Below, piece by piece: positions 9,478-17,755 of a stretch of DNA of 52,848 bases (the first letter of the stretch is position 1; every line of letters starts with the position of its first letter). The translations under genes and the position numbers were made by a program. Source of the stretch: an uncultured Geobacteraceae bacterium (lineage in GTDB: Bacteria; Desulfobacterota; Desulfuromonadia; Geobacterales; Pseudopelobacteraceae); assembly GCA_903939115.1 (NCBI GenBank), contig CAJAFV010000019.1, positions 1 to 52,848 on the forward strand. The letters are read 5' to 3'. The notes beneath the pieces are model-generated. The model ran no database searches, was not told where the DNA came from, and was given only the letters and a program-made list of their open reading frames with translations.

Positions 9478-10671
9478 ATGGGCTTTAAAAAGATTTCCAC
9501 ACTTTTGTTGACCGCTGCATTGGCACTGACTGTAACTGCAGGCTGCAAAAAGAAGGAAGAAGCACCAAAAGCTGAAGCACCGGCAGCAAAACCAGCCGGA
9601 GACACCATCAAAATCGGCTTCCTTGGCGCACTGACCGGCGACGTTGCCATGTTCGGCAAACCGACTCTCGAAGGGATGAAGATGGCTGCTGAAGACATCA
9701 ATGCAGCTGGCGGCATCCTCGGCAAGAAAATTGAAATCGTCGAAGCAGATAACCGCGGCGACAAGCAGGAAGGCGCTTCCGTAACCCAGAAACTGATCAG
9801 CCGCGACAACGTCATCGCCATCGTTGGTGACCCGACTACCGGCATCACCAAAGTAGCCGCTCCGATCGCACAGAAAGCCGGCGTTCTCCTCATCTCCGCT
9901 GGAGCTACCGGCCCCGGCGTTGTTGAAAACGGCGACTTCATCTTCCGCAACACGCTGCTCGACAGCGTTGCTATCCCGGCATGTATCGACTACTTCGCCA
10001 ACGACCTCAAATACAAAAAAGTTGCTATCATCACTTCTGATAACAACGATTACAGCGTCGGCTTCTCCCAGACGTTCCGTGATGCCGCCAAAGGCAAAGG
10101 CATTGAAATCGTAGCCGACGAAAAAGTCAAAGACGGCGACAAGGACTTCAGCGGCCAGATCACCAACATCAAAGCCAAAAAGCCCGATGTCATCTTCTTC
10201 TCCGGCTACTACACAGAAGGCGCACTGATCATGAAAGAAGCCCGCAAACAGGGCGTTAAAGCCAATATGTTCGGCGGCGACGGACTCTTCTCTCCTGAAT
10301 TCATCAAACTGGGCGGCACTGCAGTTGAAGGCTCCATGTCAGCTCTCGGCTTTGCTCCTGAGCAGGCTTCCCCTGAAACCGCAAAATTCATCGAAGCATT
10401 CTCGAAGAAATTTGCCGGTCAGGTTCCCGGTCTGTTTGATGCACAGGGTTATGACGGCGTCATGATGATCGCCGATGCCATCAAACGCGCTAACAGCGCT
10501 GATCCGAAGGTATTCAAAACTGCTATGGCTTCGACAAAGAACTTCCAGGGCGTCTCCGGCACAATTACGATCCGTGCTAACCGCGAGCCGATCAAAACTC
10601 CTCTCTGCCTGTTGGCAGTTAAGGAAGGCAAGTTCGCACTGAAAGCTAAAGTACCGGTAAAGATGGACTAA
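9478..10671 (+). CDS. Branched-chain amino-acid binding lipoprotein (LivK-like)
   Basis: Periplasmic leucine/isoleucine/valine-type binding protein (Peripla_BP_6). The frame opens at 9439, but AAAGGAGAT precedes the ATG at 9478 and the signal peptide starts there, giving 397 residues. A lipobox (TVTAGC) implies an acylated protein, followed by a KKKEEAPKAEAPAAKP linker. The mature domain starts IKIGFLGALTGDVAMFGKPT and contains KLISRDNVIAIVGDPTTGIT. It appears monocistronic between two terminators. The matching permeases and ATPases (livHMGF) lie 8 kb downstream beyond the RND cluster, an unusual separation. Confidence 0.92.
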   Translation: MGFKKISTLLLTAALALTVTAGCKKKEEAPKAEAPAAKPAGDTIKIGFLGALTGDVAMFGKPTLEGMKMAAEDINAAGGILGKKIEIVEADNRGDKQEGASVTQKLISRDNVIAIVGDPTTGITKVAAPIAQKAGVLLISAGATGPGVVENGDFIFRNTLLDSVAIPACIDYFANDLKYKKVAIITSDNNDYSVGFSQTFRDAAKGKGIEIVADEKVKDGDKDFSGQITNIKAKKPDVIFFSGYYTEGALIMKEARKQGVKANMFGGDGLFSPEFIKLGGTAVEGSMSALGFAPEQASPETAKFIEAFSKKFAGQVPGLFDAQGYDGVMMIADAIKRANSADPKVFKTAMASTKNFQGVSGTITIRANREPIKTPLCLLAVKEGKFALKAKVPVKMD

Positions 10672-10699
10672 ACTCTTTTCGGCTTACTCGTAACACGTA

Positions 10700-10740
10700 A
10701 AACGCCGTGCAACCTTAATCGGGTGCACGGCGTTTCTACG
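10700..10740 (+). terminator. Hairpin terminator after the LivK-like gene
   Basis: Perfect 12-bp stem: AAACGCCGTGCA at 10700-10711 pairs with 10724-10735, loop of 12 bases. The arm's own TTT is followed by CTACG rather than a clean T-run, so it is a strong hairpin with a modest U-tail. Confidence 0.65.
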
Positions 10741-10791
10741 TTCATCCTGGAATCCGAATAGCGCTAATCTTCAGACAACTCCACAAAACAT

Positions 10792-10916
10792 CCCCTCTCC
10801 ATGAGGGAGAGGGTTAGGGTGAGGGATAAATGCTTGATTATGCTGCACAGTTTCCCCCCTCATCCGGCCTTCGGCCACCTTCTCCTTTAGGCCCTGTGGG
10901 TCCTCAGGGAGAAGGA
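10792..10916 (+). repeat. REP/MITE-like intergenic repeat, copy 1
   Basis: About 125 bases with a CCCTCTCC/GGAGAGGG hairpin at one end, GGGTGAGGG beside it, the core AAATGCTTGATTATG, CCTCATCCGGCCTTCGGCCA and a TCTCC...GGGAGAAGG end. Copy 2 lies at 17523-17630 in the opposite orientation. Copy 1 has about 15 extra bases (AGGCCCTGTGGGTC region, ~10889-10903) near its right end. It abuts the stop of the P-II-like gene. No coding capacity. Confidence 0.85.
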
Positions 10917-10922
10917 ACTTTG

Positions 10923-11264
10923 CTACATCGCCCCTTCCCCCCGCTCATTTGTCCGAATATTCACCATATCATCAACGGTAGAGACGAAAATCTTCCCATC
11001 ACCGGCATTGCCGGTATGTGCGTATTTCTGAATAATGTTGACGACTTCATCGACCATTTCATCAGCGACGACAACTTCAAGTTGAATGCGCGGAATAAAC
11101 TCAACCATTTCGTAGACAATTTTATCCGCTGAGTTTTTTGCTCTCCCTTTGCCGAAACCTTTGATTTCCGATATCGTCACGCCCGGCAATCCTTCGATTT
11201 CATGCAGTTCTTCAGTCACTTCCAGCAACTTGGACGGCCTGATAATCGCTTTTATCTCTTTCAT
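10923..11264 (-). CDS. P-II-family protein linked to an RND metal-efflux operon
   Basis: Small trimeric P-II signalling protein. It starts MKEIKAIIRPSKLLEVTEEL and keeps the GDGKIFV loop typical of ATP-binding P-II proteins near residue 90. The T-loop stretch FGKGRAKNSADKIVYEMVEF differs from GlnB/GlnK and lacks their LYRGAEY segment with the uridylylated tyrosine. The start is set by AAGGAG eight bases before the ATG at 11264; the open frame extends further but is not family-like. It is the last gene of the efflux operon, 25 bases after the pump gene. A P-II subgroup encoded beside heavy-metal RND pumps has been described; its role there is not settled. Confidence 0.88.
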   Translation of the reverse strand: MKEIKAIIRPSKLLEVTEELHEIEGLPGVTISEIKGFGKGRAKNSADKIVYEMVEFIPRIQLEVVVADEMVDEVVNIIQKYAHTGNAGDGKIFVSTVDDMVNIRTNERGEGAM

Positions 11265-11289
11265 AAATTCTCCTTGTGCAGTTTTTCCC

Positions 11290-14200
11290 TTACATCTCTT
11301 CCTCGGCTGTGCGCTTTTCAAACCAACTATACACTGATGGGATTATCAACAGCGTCAGCAGGGTTGACGTAACCAATCCGCCGACAACAACGGTAGCAAG
11401 CGGCTTTTGTATTTCAGACCCTGCGCCGCCGGCAAGCAGCATCGGGATAAGACTGAAGATAGAGATCGATGCAGTCATCAAAACCGGGCGTAACCGGTCA
11501 AGACTCCCCTTCCTGATCGCTTCCTGCAGCTCGAATCCTTCATCACGCAGTTGCGAGATGCGCGACACCAATACCAGTCCGTTCAGCACCGCAACACCAA
11601 ACAGTACCACAAAGCCGACGGAGGCCGGGACAGAGAGGTATTGCCCGGATATGAAGAGAGCAAAAACCCCACCTATCAAGGCAAACGGCAGGTTGGAGAT
11701 AACCAGCAGCGCCAGGCGGATAGATCTGAACGTGACGTAAAGAAGCAGCAGTATCAGACCGATGGCAACCGGCCCGATGATCATCAGTTTGCTCATCGCC
11801 CGCTGCTGGTTCTCGAACTGACCACCCCAGGTAAGATAATAACCGGGCGGCAGCTTGACTTTATCTTTGATCTTTTGCTTTGCTTCCGCAACAAAACCGC
11901 CGATATCCCTGCCGGTTATATTCATCTCGACGCCGATTCTTCTCACACCATCCTGGCGACTGATCTGCACCGGCCCTTCAATCATTTTTACTTCGGCCAA
12001 CTGTTCCAGAGGTATATTCATACCTGCTTTTGTCGTAACCAGTATGTTTTTAATCGAGTCAAGAGAGTTTCTTTTTTCTTCCGGCAGCCGCACCGTGATA
12101 TCAAAACTGCGGTTCTCTTCATAAAATGTGGAAGCTGATTTTCCGGCAACAGCTATTTCAATGACATTCTGCACATCGCTGATATTCAATCCATAGCGGG
12201 CAATTTTGGATCGATCAATGTTAACGGTCAGGTACGGCTGTCCCGTAACTTTTTCAGCAGCCAGATCGGTTCCACCTTTGATAGTAGACAACACCTTGGC
12301 GATTTCGGCAGATTTACTATTAAGCAGTTCGATGTCTTCGCCAAACAGCTTAACAATCAGTTGCGCTCGTGTCCCGGCAACAAGTTCGTCAATACGGCAT
12401 TGAATCGGTTGACTGAAGCCAAAACTGATTCCGGCTACCGACTCCAATGCTTTACGCATTTCATTGGTCAGCTCTTCTTTGGAAATATCCCGTTTCCATT
12501 CGCTCTTTGGTTTAAATATACCGACATAGCCGGTTTTATCCGGCCCTCTGGTGTCGAGCGCAACACCGGTCTGTCCTGTCCGGGATGCCACGATATCAAG
12601 CTCATCAAACTGCTTCAGCTTTTCCGCAGCACGTTGATTTACTTCCATTGCTTTTGCCAGGGAAACACCCGGAAGCATGGATACATCCATATCAAACGAA
12701 CCTTCATCCATGACGGGTATAAATTCGGTCCCTAATTTAGTTACCAGAAACAGCGACGCAACCAGCAACAGTCCGGCACCGGTCAGGATGGTTTTTTTCC
12801 GGTTCATGGCATATTCAAGAAGCGGCAGATAGCATTTCGTTGCATGCCTCATGATAAAGCTCTCTTTTTCCGCTTGCGGTTTCAGAAAGATGATGCAGAG
12901 GACCGGAATAACAAAGACTGACAGGAACAGCGAGGCGAGCAGAGCGATTGCAACCGTTATGGCCAGCGGGCCGAACATCTTGCCTTCAATTCCTTCCAGA
13001 GAAAGAATCGGTATAAACGTAATGGCGATTATCAGCTCACCGAAAATACTCGGTTTTCTTACCTCCATCACCGCTTTCAGCACGGTGAACAACTGGGGAT
13101 GTTTCCCACCCTCTTCACTAAGATGTCGCTGGACATTTTCAACCTGTATTATGGTCGTATCTATGATCATACCGATTGATATGGCTAATCCGCCAAGCGA
13201 CATCAGATTTGCGCTGATACCGACAAGCTTCATAACGATAAAGGTCGCCAGCAGGGAGAGCGGCAGCGCGATCAGTACGACAAAGCTGCCCCTGAAACTG
13301 TTCAGCAGGAGGTAGAGCACGATCAAAACCAGGATGGAGCCTTCTAGCAGCGCCTTGTTTACTGTACTGACGCTGGCATTGACAATATCGCTCCTGTCGT
13401 AATACGGGGCGAGCCTGATCCCCTCCGGAAGGACATTGTTTTCGTTTATTTCCCGGACCTTATCCTTTACCCGGTTAACAACATCACGGCTGTTTGCGCC
13501 CCGCAGCATCATGACGATGCCGCCCACGGCCTCATCCTTACCGTTCTTCATGGCCGCGCCCATACGCACGGCTTCACCGATCTTTACCTGAGCTACGTCC
13601 CGAAGGTACGTCGGTGTTCCTTGCTGGGATTTGAGGACAATACTTTCTATATCACCGACATTTTTTATCAGCCCGACACCACGAACGATATACTGATCGG
13701 TACTCTTCTCCAGCACATTTCCGCCAACATTTTGGTTATTGTTGCCGATTGCAGAGTAGATATCGTCTACGGTGAGCGCATATTTCACCAGTTTTTCCGG
13801 TGCAACGATTACCTGATACTCCTTGAAATAACCGCCGAATGAATTGATTTCATTAACACCGGCAACGCTCTTCAATTGCGGGGTGACAATCCATTCCTGA
13901 ATTGTTCTCAGGTTGGTCAGGTAGGCCAGTTTTTGCTGCGGATCTTTCGGCATTGCTCCTTCGAGTGTGTATTGATAGATCTCACCCATGGCCGTTCCGA
14001 TCGGCCCCATGGCAACTCTGACACCTTTGGGAACCTTCTCTCTCGCTTCCGCCAGGCGTTCAAACACCAACTGGCGCGCAAAGTAGATATCAACACTATC
14101 CTTGAAGACAATCGTCACGATTGACAGGCCGAATTTCGTCACAGAGCGCATCTGCTCGATGTCCGGCAACCCGCGCATGGCCATCTCAATCGGATAGGTC

Positions 14201-14394
14201 ACATTCCGCTCGATCTCCACCGCAGACAGGCCATCAGCGTGGCTGACTACCTCCACCTGGATATTGGTAACATCCGGAAAAGCGTCTATCGGCAATCTCA
14301 GATATGAATATATTCCAAAAGCAATAATCACCAGCGAAAGGAATATCACCATCCCTTTCTGCCGTAACGTGTAGGCAACTATTTTTTCTAGCAT
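11290..14394 (-). CDS. Heavy-metal efflux RND pump (CzcA/CusA family, substrate class uncertain)
   Basis: Inner-membrane proton-driven pump of a tripartite metal exporter. The 1034-residue product starts MLEKIVAYTLRQKGMVIFLS with a TM segment, has two large periplasmic loops and about 12 TM segments, the usual RND length. In TM4 the motif is SIGMIIDTTIIQVEN. The DFGxxxDGAV motif of CzcA (Zn/Co/Cd) and the AIGxxVDA motif of CusA both differ, so the metal cannot be assigned and the czcA name would be a guess. Good Shine-Dalgarno (GGGAG) before the ATG. It follows the adaptor gene by 42 bases. Confidence 0.93.
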   Translation of the reverse strand: MLEKIVAYTLRQKGMVIFLSLVIIAFGIYSYLRLPIDAFPDVTNIQVEVVSHADGLSAVEIERNVTYPIEMAMRGLPDIEQMRSVTKFGLSIVTIVFKDSVDIYFARQLVFERLAEAREKVPKGVRVAMGPIGTAMGEIYQYTLEGAMPKDPQQKLAYLTNLRTIQEWIVTPQLKSVAGVNEINSFGGYFKEYQVIVAPEKLVKYALTVDDIYSAIGNNNQNVGGNVLEKSTDQYIVRGVGLIKNVGDIESIVLKSQQGTPTYLRDVAQVKIGEAVRMGAAMKNGKDEAVGGIVMMLRGANSRDVVNRVKDKVREINENNVLPEGIRLAPYYDRSDIVNASVSTVNKALLEGSILVLIVLYLLLNSFRGSFVVLIALPLSLLATFIVMKLVGISANLMSLGGLAISIGMIIDTTIIQVENVQRHLSEEGGKHPQLFTVLKAVMEVRKPSIFGELIIAITFIPILSLEGIEGKMFGPLAITVAIALLASLFLSVFVIPVLCIIFLKPQAEKESFIMRHATKCYLPLLEYAMNRKKTILTGAGLLLVASLFLVTKLGTEFIPVMDEGSFDMDVSMLPGVSLAKAMEVNQRAAEKLKQFDELDIVASRTGQTGVALDTRGPDKTGYVGIFKPKSEWKRDISKEELTNEMRKALESVAGISFGFSQPIQCRIDELVAGTRAQLIVKLFGEDIELLNSKSAEIAKVLSTIKGGTDLAAEKVTGQPYLTVNIDRSKIARYGLNISDVQNVIEIAVAGKSASTFYEENRSFDITVRLPEEKRNSLDSIKNILVTTKAGMNIPLEQLAEVKMIEGPVQISRQDGVRRIGVEMNITGRDIGGFVAEAKQKIKDKVKLPPGYYLTWGGQFENQQRAMSKLMIIGPVAIGLILLLLYVTFRSIRLALLVISNLPFALIGGVFALFISGQYLSVPASVGFVVLFGVAVLNGLVLVSRISQLRDEGFELQEAIRKGSLDRLRPVLMTASISIFSLIPMLLAGGAGSEIQKPLATVVVGGLVTSTLLTLLIIPSVYSWFEKRTAEEEM

Positions 14395-14436
14395 CTTTTA
14401 TCTCCCGTTATTTCTGCGGTTTCGGCCATGGAACGA

Positions 14437-15660
14437 CTATTCCCCCAGCTCCCCTTTTTTCAGTTCCGACTTCAGCAGGAAGGCGCCTTTTGACGCATAG
14501 CGCTCACCTTCTTTGAGGCCGTCCGTCACCTCGATTTTGCCTCCTGATGCACGACCGATCTCTATGGCATGCGGTTTGAATTCTGTTCCGTCTTCCGTAA
14601 CGAACAGCACCTTTTTGCCATCCATCTCCTGCAGGGCATCTTCGGGAACAATCAGCACCGGCGGAGTATCCGCGGGTAGAGCCAGTTCTACGGTGGCAAA
14701 CATCTCCGGTTTCAATGTCCGTCCGGAATTGAGCACCTCAATACGGGCCTTGACGGTGCGGGTAGCCTGATCCATGACGTCGGCGATGTGATTGATCCTC
14801 CCCCGGAAACGGAGTTCCGGGAACGCTACGATAGTGACGATTGCTCCCTGACCTTTGCGAACCTTGGCCAGGTCTTTCTCGGTGATATCAACCATGACCC
14901 AGACAGAGGAGAGATCTGCTACCGTGTAGAGGCTCTTGGAAGGATCGGCCAGTTCGCCGACAATTGCATGCTTCTCGGTGATAACGCCACCGATGGGAGA
15001 GCGGAGCGGCAGGAGCTGTTTTTTATGATCGGTTTTATCTAAATCGGCGGCAGAAAGGCCATACAGGGTAAGCCGCTCCTCGTCGGTCTGCAGCTCAGTC
15101 AGGGTCATCTGATAGTCGGTTTCGGCCTGAAGAATGTCCTTGCGGGCAGCGATCTTCTTATCCACAAGTATTTTGACCCGTTCAAGATTGTTTCTTGCCA
15201 GCGAGAGTTTCGTCTTTGACTGGCGATAGCGGTTCATCGCTTCACCCAGCTCCACACTGTCCAGCATTGCCAGCACCTGTCCGGAGGTGACTCCATCCCC
15301 CAGCGAGGCGCTGACGGAGGCTATTTTCCCTGAAATGCGGGGCGATACATGGGCAATTCGGTCGCCGTTCACCTCGACTTTTCCGGTCGCGCTGATTGCT
15401 CCGGCCAGACGTTCCTTTTTGGCTGCGACGACAACTATGCCGTTTAACTTCTGCTTCTCGGCTGTCATAGTCACCGACTTCGGCTCCTCTTCTTTCCTGG
15501 CTGCCTCAGCGCCTTCCTTGCTGCCGCTCTTCTCGGCTCCATCTGCAGCGGCTTTTTCAGCGCCCTTGCCCGGTGCACTGTTGTATGTTCGATAGTAGAG
15601 ACCGCCCCCCACGGCGACAGCCAGTATAGTTCCGATAATGATGATTATATTTTTGTTCAC
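14437..15660 (-). CDS. RND efflux periplasmic adaptor (CzcB-like membrane fusion protein)
   Basis: Bridges the RND pump and outer-membrane channel. In 407 residues it shows an N-terminal anchor (NIIIIIGTILAVAVGGGLYY), an Ala/Glu/Lys-rich linker, a lipoyl-type half (ISGKIASVSASLGDGVTSGQ), a helical hairpin and the second half near LRSPIGGVITEKHAIVGELA, then beta-barrel and C-terminal domains. The GTG start overlaps the stop of the outer-membrane-factor gene in GTGA, with GGAGG upstream, implying coupling. No His-rich metal-binding domain is seen, unlike the adaptor at 36936. Confidence 0.92.
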   Translation of the reverse strand: MNKNIIIIIGTILAVAVGGGLYYRTYNSAPGKGAEKAAADGAEKSGSKEGAEAARKEEEPKSVTMTAEKQKLNGIVVVAAKKERLAGAISATGKVEVNGDRIAHVSPRISGKIASVSASLGDGVTSGQVLAMLDSVELGEAMNRYRQSKTKLSLARNNLERVKILVDKKIAARKDILQAETDYQMTLTELQTDEERLTLYGLSAADLDKTDHKKQLLPLRSPIGGVITEKHAIVGELADPSKSLYTVADLSSVWVMVDITEKDLAKVRKGQGAIVTIVAFPELRFRGRINHIADVMDQATRTVKARIEVLNSGRTLKPEMFATVELALPADTPPVLIVPEDALQEMDGKKVLFVTEDGTEFKPHAIEIGRASGGKIEVTDGLKEGERYASKGAFLLKSELKKGELGE

Positions 15661-16943
15661 TTACCACCTCCGGTGAGTTCTGATGCCACTGCTGTTTCAA
15701 GTTTTGTAACGGCGAGACGCCTGCTCTGCTGCGCCGACAGGTAGCCGTCATTGACTTCAAAGAATTTTTTCTGCTCGTCGATCACCGAGAGAATCCCCAC
15801 TTCGCCAAGACGGTACGCTTCCTGGGTCACCTTCAGGTTCTCGGCCAACTGCAGGATGATTCCCTGCTCAAAAAGGGCAAGGATCTTTTCCGATGCTGAA
15901 AGACCGGCATACGCGGATTCAACTTCGGCGACAATTGTCCTCTCCAGTGCCAGATGGTGCGATCCGGCGGCATCCTGTCGGGCCTGGGCGACTGCTTTCC
16001 CGCCACTGTTACGATTAAACAGCGGTATCGGCATGGACAGGCGCACCCCCAACTGCGTATCGTTACCGACTGATGACATGCCGCCCAATTCGGTGGCGCT
16101 CCTCTGCCACTGGACGAAAAGTCCGGCGGTGAGATTGGGCAGTGCTTCCGCTGCAGCCAGGCGGGTTTCCGTTGCCGCCCGGTCACGTTCGCACACAAGT
16201 GCCAATAAATCCGGACGAGAGGAAAGCGCCTGCGTTACGAGGGCTTCTCTGCCGTGAGAAAATTTCGCCGGTGCTTGCGGCTCGGACACCATGACCTCTG
16301 ATTCTTTCAGACCGCACAATGAGGCTATTTTTATCCGCAGCGGAATCCGCTCCCGTTCAATTTCCAGCACGCGGTTTTCAGCCCGTGCCAGTTCAACCTT
16401 CGTAATATTGAGATCCAGTTCGGGGATATCTCCAGCCGTGAAGCGTTCTCCGGCAATGGCGACCAGATCACGGCTCAGCTTCACCACTTCTGCCGCGAGC
16501 TCCTGACGTTTCGCGGTCAGGGAGTACTCAAGGGCCAGGGTGGTAATTTCATCCTTTAACAACCGCGCGGCATTTTCCCTCTGCCGCTGCGCAACTTCAG
16601 CCTCACGCTCAACAACTTCACGGCGCAGCTGCAGTTTGTCATTCAGGGAGAATTCCTGATTAACCCCGAGTGAAACGGCCTGTTCGTCAGGGCTGCCGGA
16701 CAGGCTGCCGGTAGATCCCTGAAATTCGAGAATTGGATTACTGCGTCTGCCGGCCTGGATTGCGAGCGAATGCTTTGCCTCTGCCTCCTTGTCGAGCGCA
16801 GCCAGTTCGGCGTTATGCTTCAGGGCCAGGACAACAATTTCATTGATGGTGCGAGGAACTGACTCTGCAAAAACCGGCAGACAAAAAGATGCCGATAACA
16901 ACAGAGCGAGAACAATCCCTCGTGATTGTGTAGAGCGGGTCAC
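15657..16943 (-). CDS. RND efflux outer-membrane factor (CzcC/TolC family)
   Basis: Outer-membrane channel subunit. The 428-residue product has a signal peptide ending in LPVFA/ESV and two OEP repeats with long alpha-helices, for example IQAGRRSNPILEFQGS and SRPDLLALVCERDRAATETR. It begins at a GTG (16943) with GGAGG upstream. First gene of the tripartite efflux operon (channel, adaptor, pump, P-II). No metal-sensing regulator (MerR, ArsR or CopRS type) is encoded next to it. Confidence 0.92.
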   Translation of the reverse strand: MTRSTQSRGIVLALLLSASFCLPVFAESVPRTINEIVVLALKHNAELAALDKEAEAKHSLAIQAGRRSNPILEFQGSTGSLSGSPDEQAVSLGVNQEFSLNDKLQLRREVVEREAEVAQRQRENAARLLKDEITTLALEYSLTAKRQELAAEVVKLSRDLVAIAGERFTAGDIPELDLNITKVELARAENRVLEIERERIPLRIKIASLCGLKESEVMVSEPQAPAKFSHGREALVTQALSSRPDLLALVCERDRAATETRLAAAEALPNLTAGLFVQWQRSATELGGMSSVGNDTQLGVRLSMPIPLFNRNSGGKAVAQARQDAAGSHHLALERTIVAEVESAYAGLSASEKILALFEQGIILQLAENLKVTQEAYRLGEVGILSVIDEQKKFFEVNDGYLSAQQSRRLAVTKLETAVASELTGGGK

Positions 16944-17047
16944 GGGTGGGCCTCCAGATTAATAGTTTACATTCGTGACGGCAACGTGCAGACACGCGTA
17001 AGCCGTACGTATGGCGTTACAGTTAGTTTAGTACAGCTATGGGATTG

Positions 17048-17413
17048 TTAAACGTTTGCTGAATCAGGTGGAACAAAGAGAGAAAGGAAAACTTCGGGTA
17101 AGACGGTGAGCGGGGTAATTATGTGCAGGTCTGCAATGACAGGCGTATAGACGAGCTGAAACCGGTTCATGATTAATGGCGCATGGCAGGCACAGTTAAC
17201 GCATCTGTTGCAGCCATCGTCGTCACTCTGTTGCTCATCAGGGGAACAAGGGCATTCGTGAGGCGAGGTAACATTTGAGTTATTCTGAACACATGGACCT
17301 GAAGCATGACTATCCATAGCATGTGCATTACCGCACACGCCATTAATAGTGGCGGTCAGTAGGACTAACAGTATCAGCCGGGAAATGAATTTGAGATAGA
17401 TAGGTATGCGCAT
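17048..17413 (-). CDS. Small secreted Cys/His-rich protein upstream of the efflux operon
   Basis: A 121-residue product from the ATG at 17413. It has a hydrophobic signal region (FISRLILLVLLTATINGVCG) and then a cysteine-rich centre: CPCSPDEQQSDDDGCNRCVN followed by CACHA. The tail is PEVFLSLFVPPDSANV. Proteins of this plan (secreted, Cys-rich, with a PEV-hydrophobic-FxPP ending) recur beside Czc/Cus pumps, so a periplasmic metal-binding or sensing role is likely but unproven. The frame is open to a TTG at 17455, but that TTG is itself part of a TTGACA promoter box, so the shorter form is preferred. It leads the efflux operon by 104 bases. Confidence 0.7.
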   Translation of the reverse strand: MRIPIYLKFISRLILLVLLTATINGVCGNAHAMDSHASGPCVQNNSNVTSPHECPCSPDEQQSDDDGCNRCVNCACHAPLIMNRFQLVYTPVIADLHIITPLTVLPEVFLSLFVPPDSANV

Positions 17414-17426
17414 AAATAGTTTTGGA

Positions 17427-17455
17427 ATAATGTCCAAATGACGCAAAACTGTCAA
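17427..17455 (-). promoter_or_regulatory. Promoter of the Cys-rich protein / RND efflux operon
   Basis: TTGACA (17450-17455) and CATTAT (17427-17432) are exactly 17 bases apart on the minus strand. A transcript starting at the normal distance would begin only about 7 bases before the ATG at 17413, so the mRNA would be nearly leaderless. No clear metal-regulator dyad was seen. Confidence 0.65.
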
Positions 17456-17522
17456 GAATATATTATGATCATCCGTTCATCAGAATATTTTTCATCCTGA
17501 TTCGTTCTGATTCGCCGCTAAT

Positions 17523-17630
17523 CCCTTCTCCCTGAGGTAGAAGGTGGCCGAAGGCCGGATGAGGGGGACTGAAAAATGCCTCATAATCAAGCATTTCCCC
17601 TCACCCTAGCCCTCTCCCTCAGGGAGAGGG
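17523..17630 (-). repeat. REP/MITE-like intergenic repeat, copy 2 (inverted relative to copy 1)
   Basis: The reverse complement matches copy 1 at 10792-10916: CCCTCTCC..GGAGAGGG hairpin, GGGTGAGGG, AAATGCTTGATTATG, CCCTCATCCGGCCTTCGGCC and the AGGGAGAAGGG end. It lacks the short insertion seen in copy 1. The stretch 17456-17755 otherwise holds only the EamA promoter. The GGGAGAGGGAATTTTTT end at 17621-17637 could also act as a terminator for rightward transcription. Confidence 0.85.
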
Positions 17631-17677
17631 AATTTTTTAGACGCCAAGCGGCAAATTAGAACGGATCAGATTTATCA

Positions 17678-17705
17678 TTGACATGTGCACGCTAAAGTAT
17701 ATACA
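17678..17705 (+). promoter_or_regulatory. Sigma70-type promoter of the EamA gene at 17756
   Basis: TTGACA (17678-17683), a 16-base spacer and TATACA (17700-17705), about 50 bases before the start codon. Strong box matches. Confidence 0.65.
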
Positions 17706-17755
17706 AGACGCCTTCTTCAGGGCTTCTCACTTCAACTTTTCAGGACGTCAACCAG

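Noticed and set aside
11290..16943. Naming the first RND operon czcCBA
   Set aside because: Its TM4 motif differs from the Zn/Co/Cd class, so gene symbols implying a substrate were left out.
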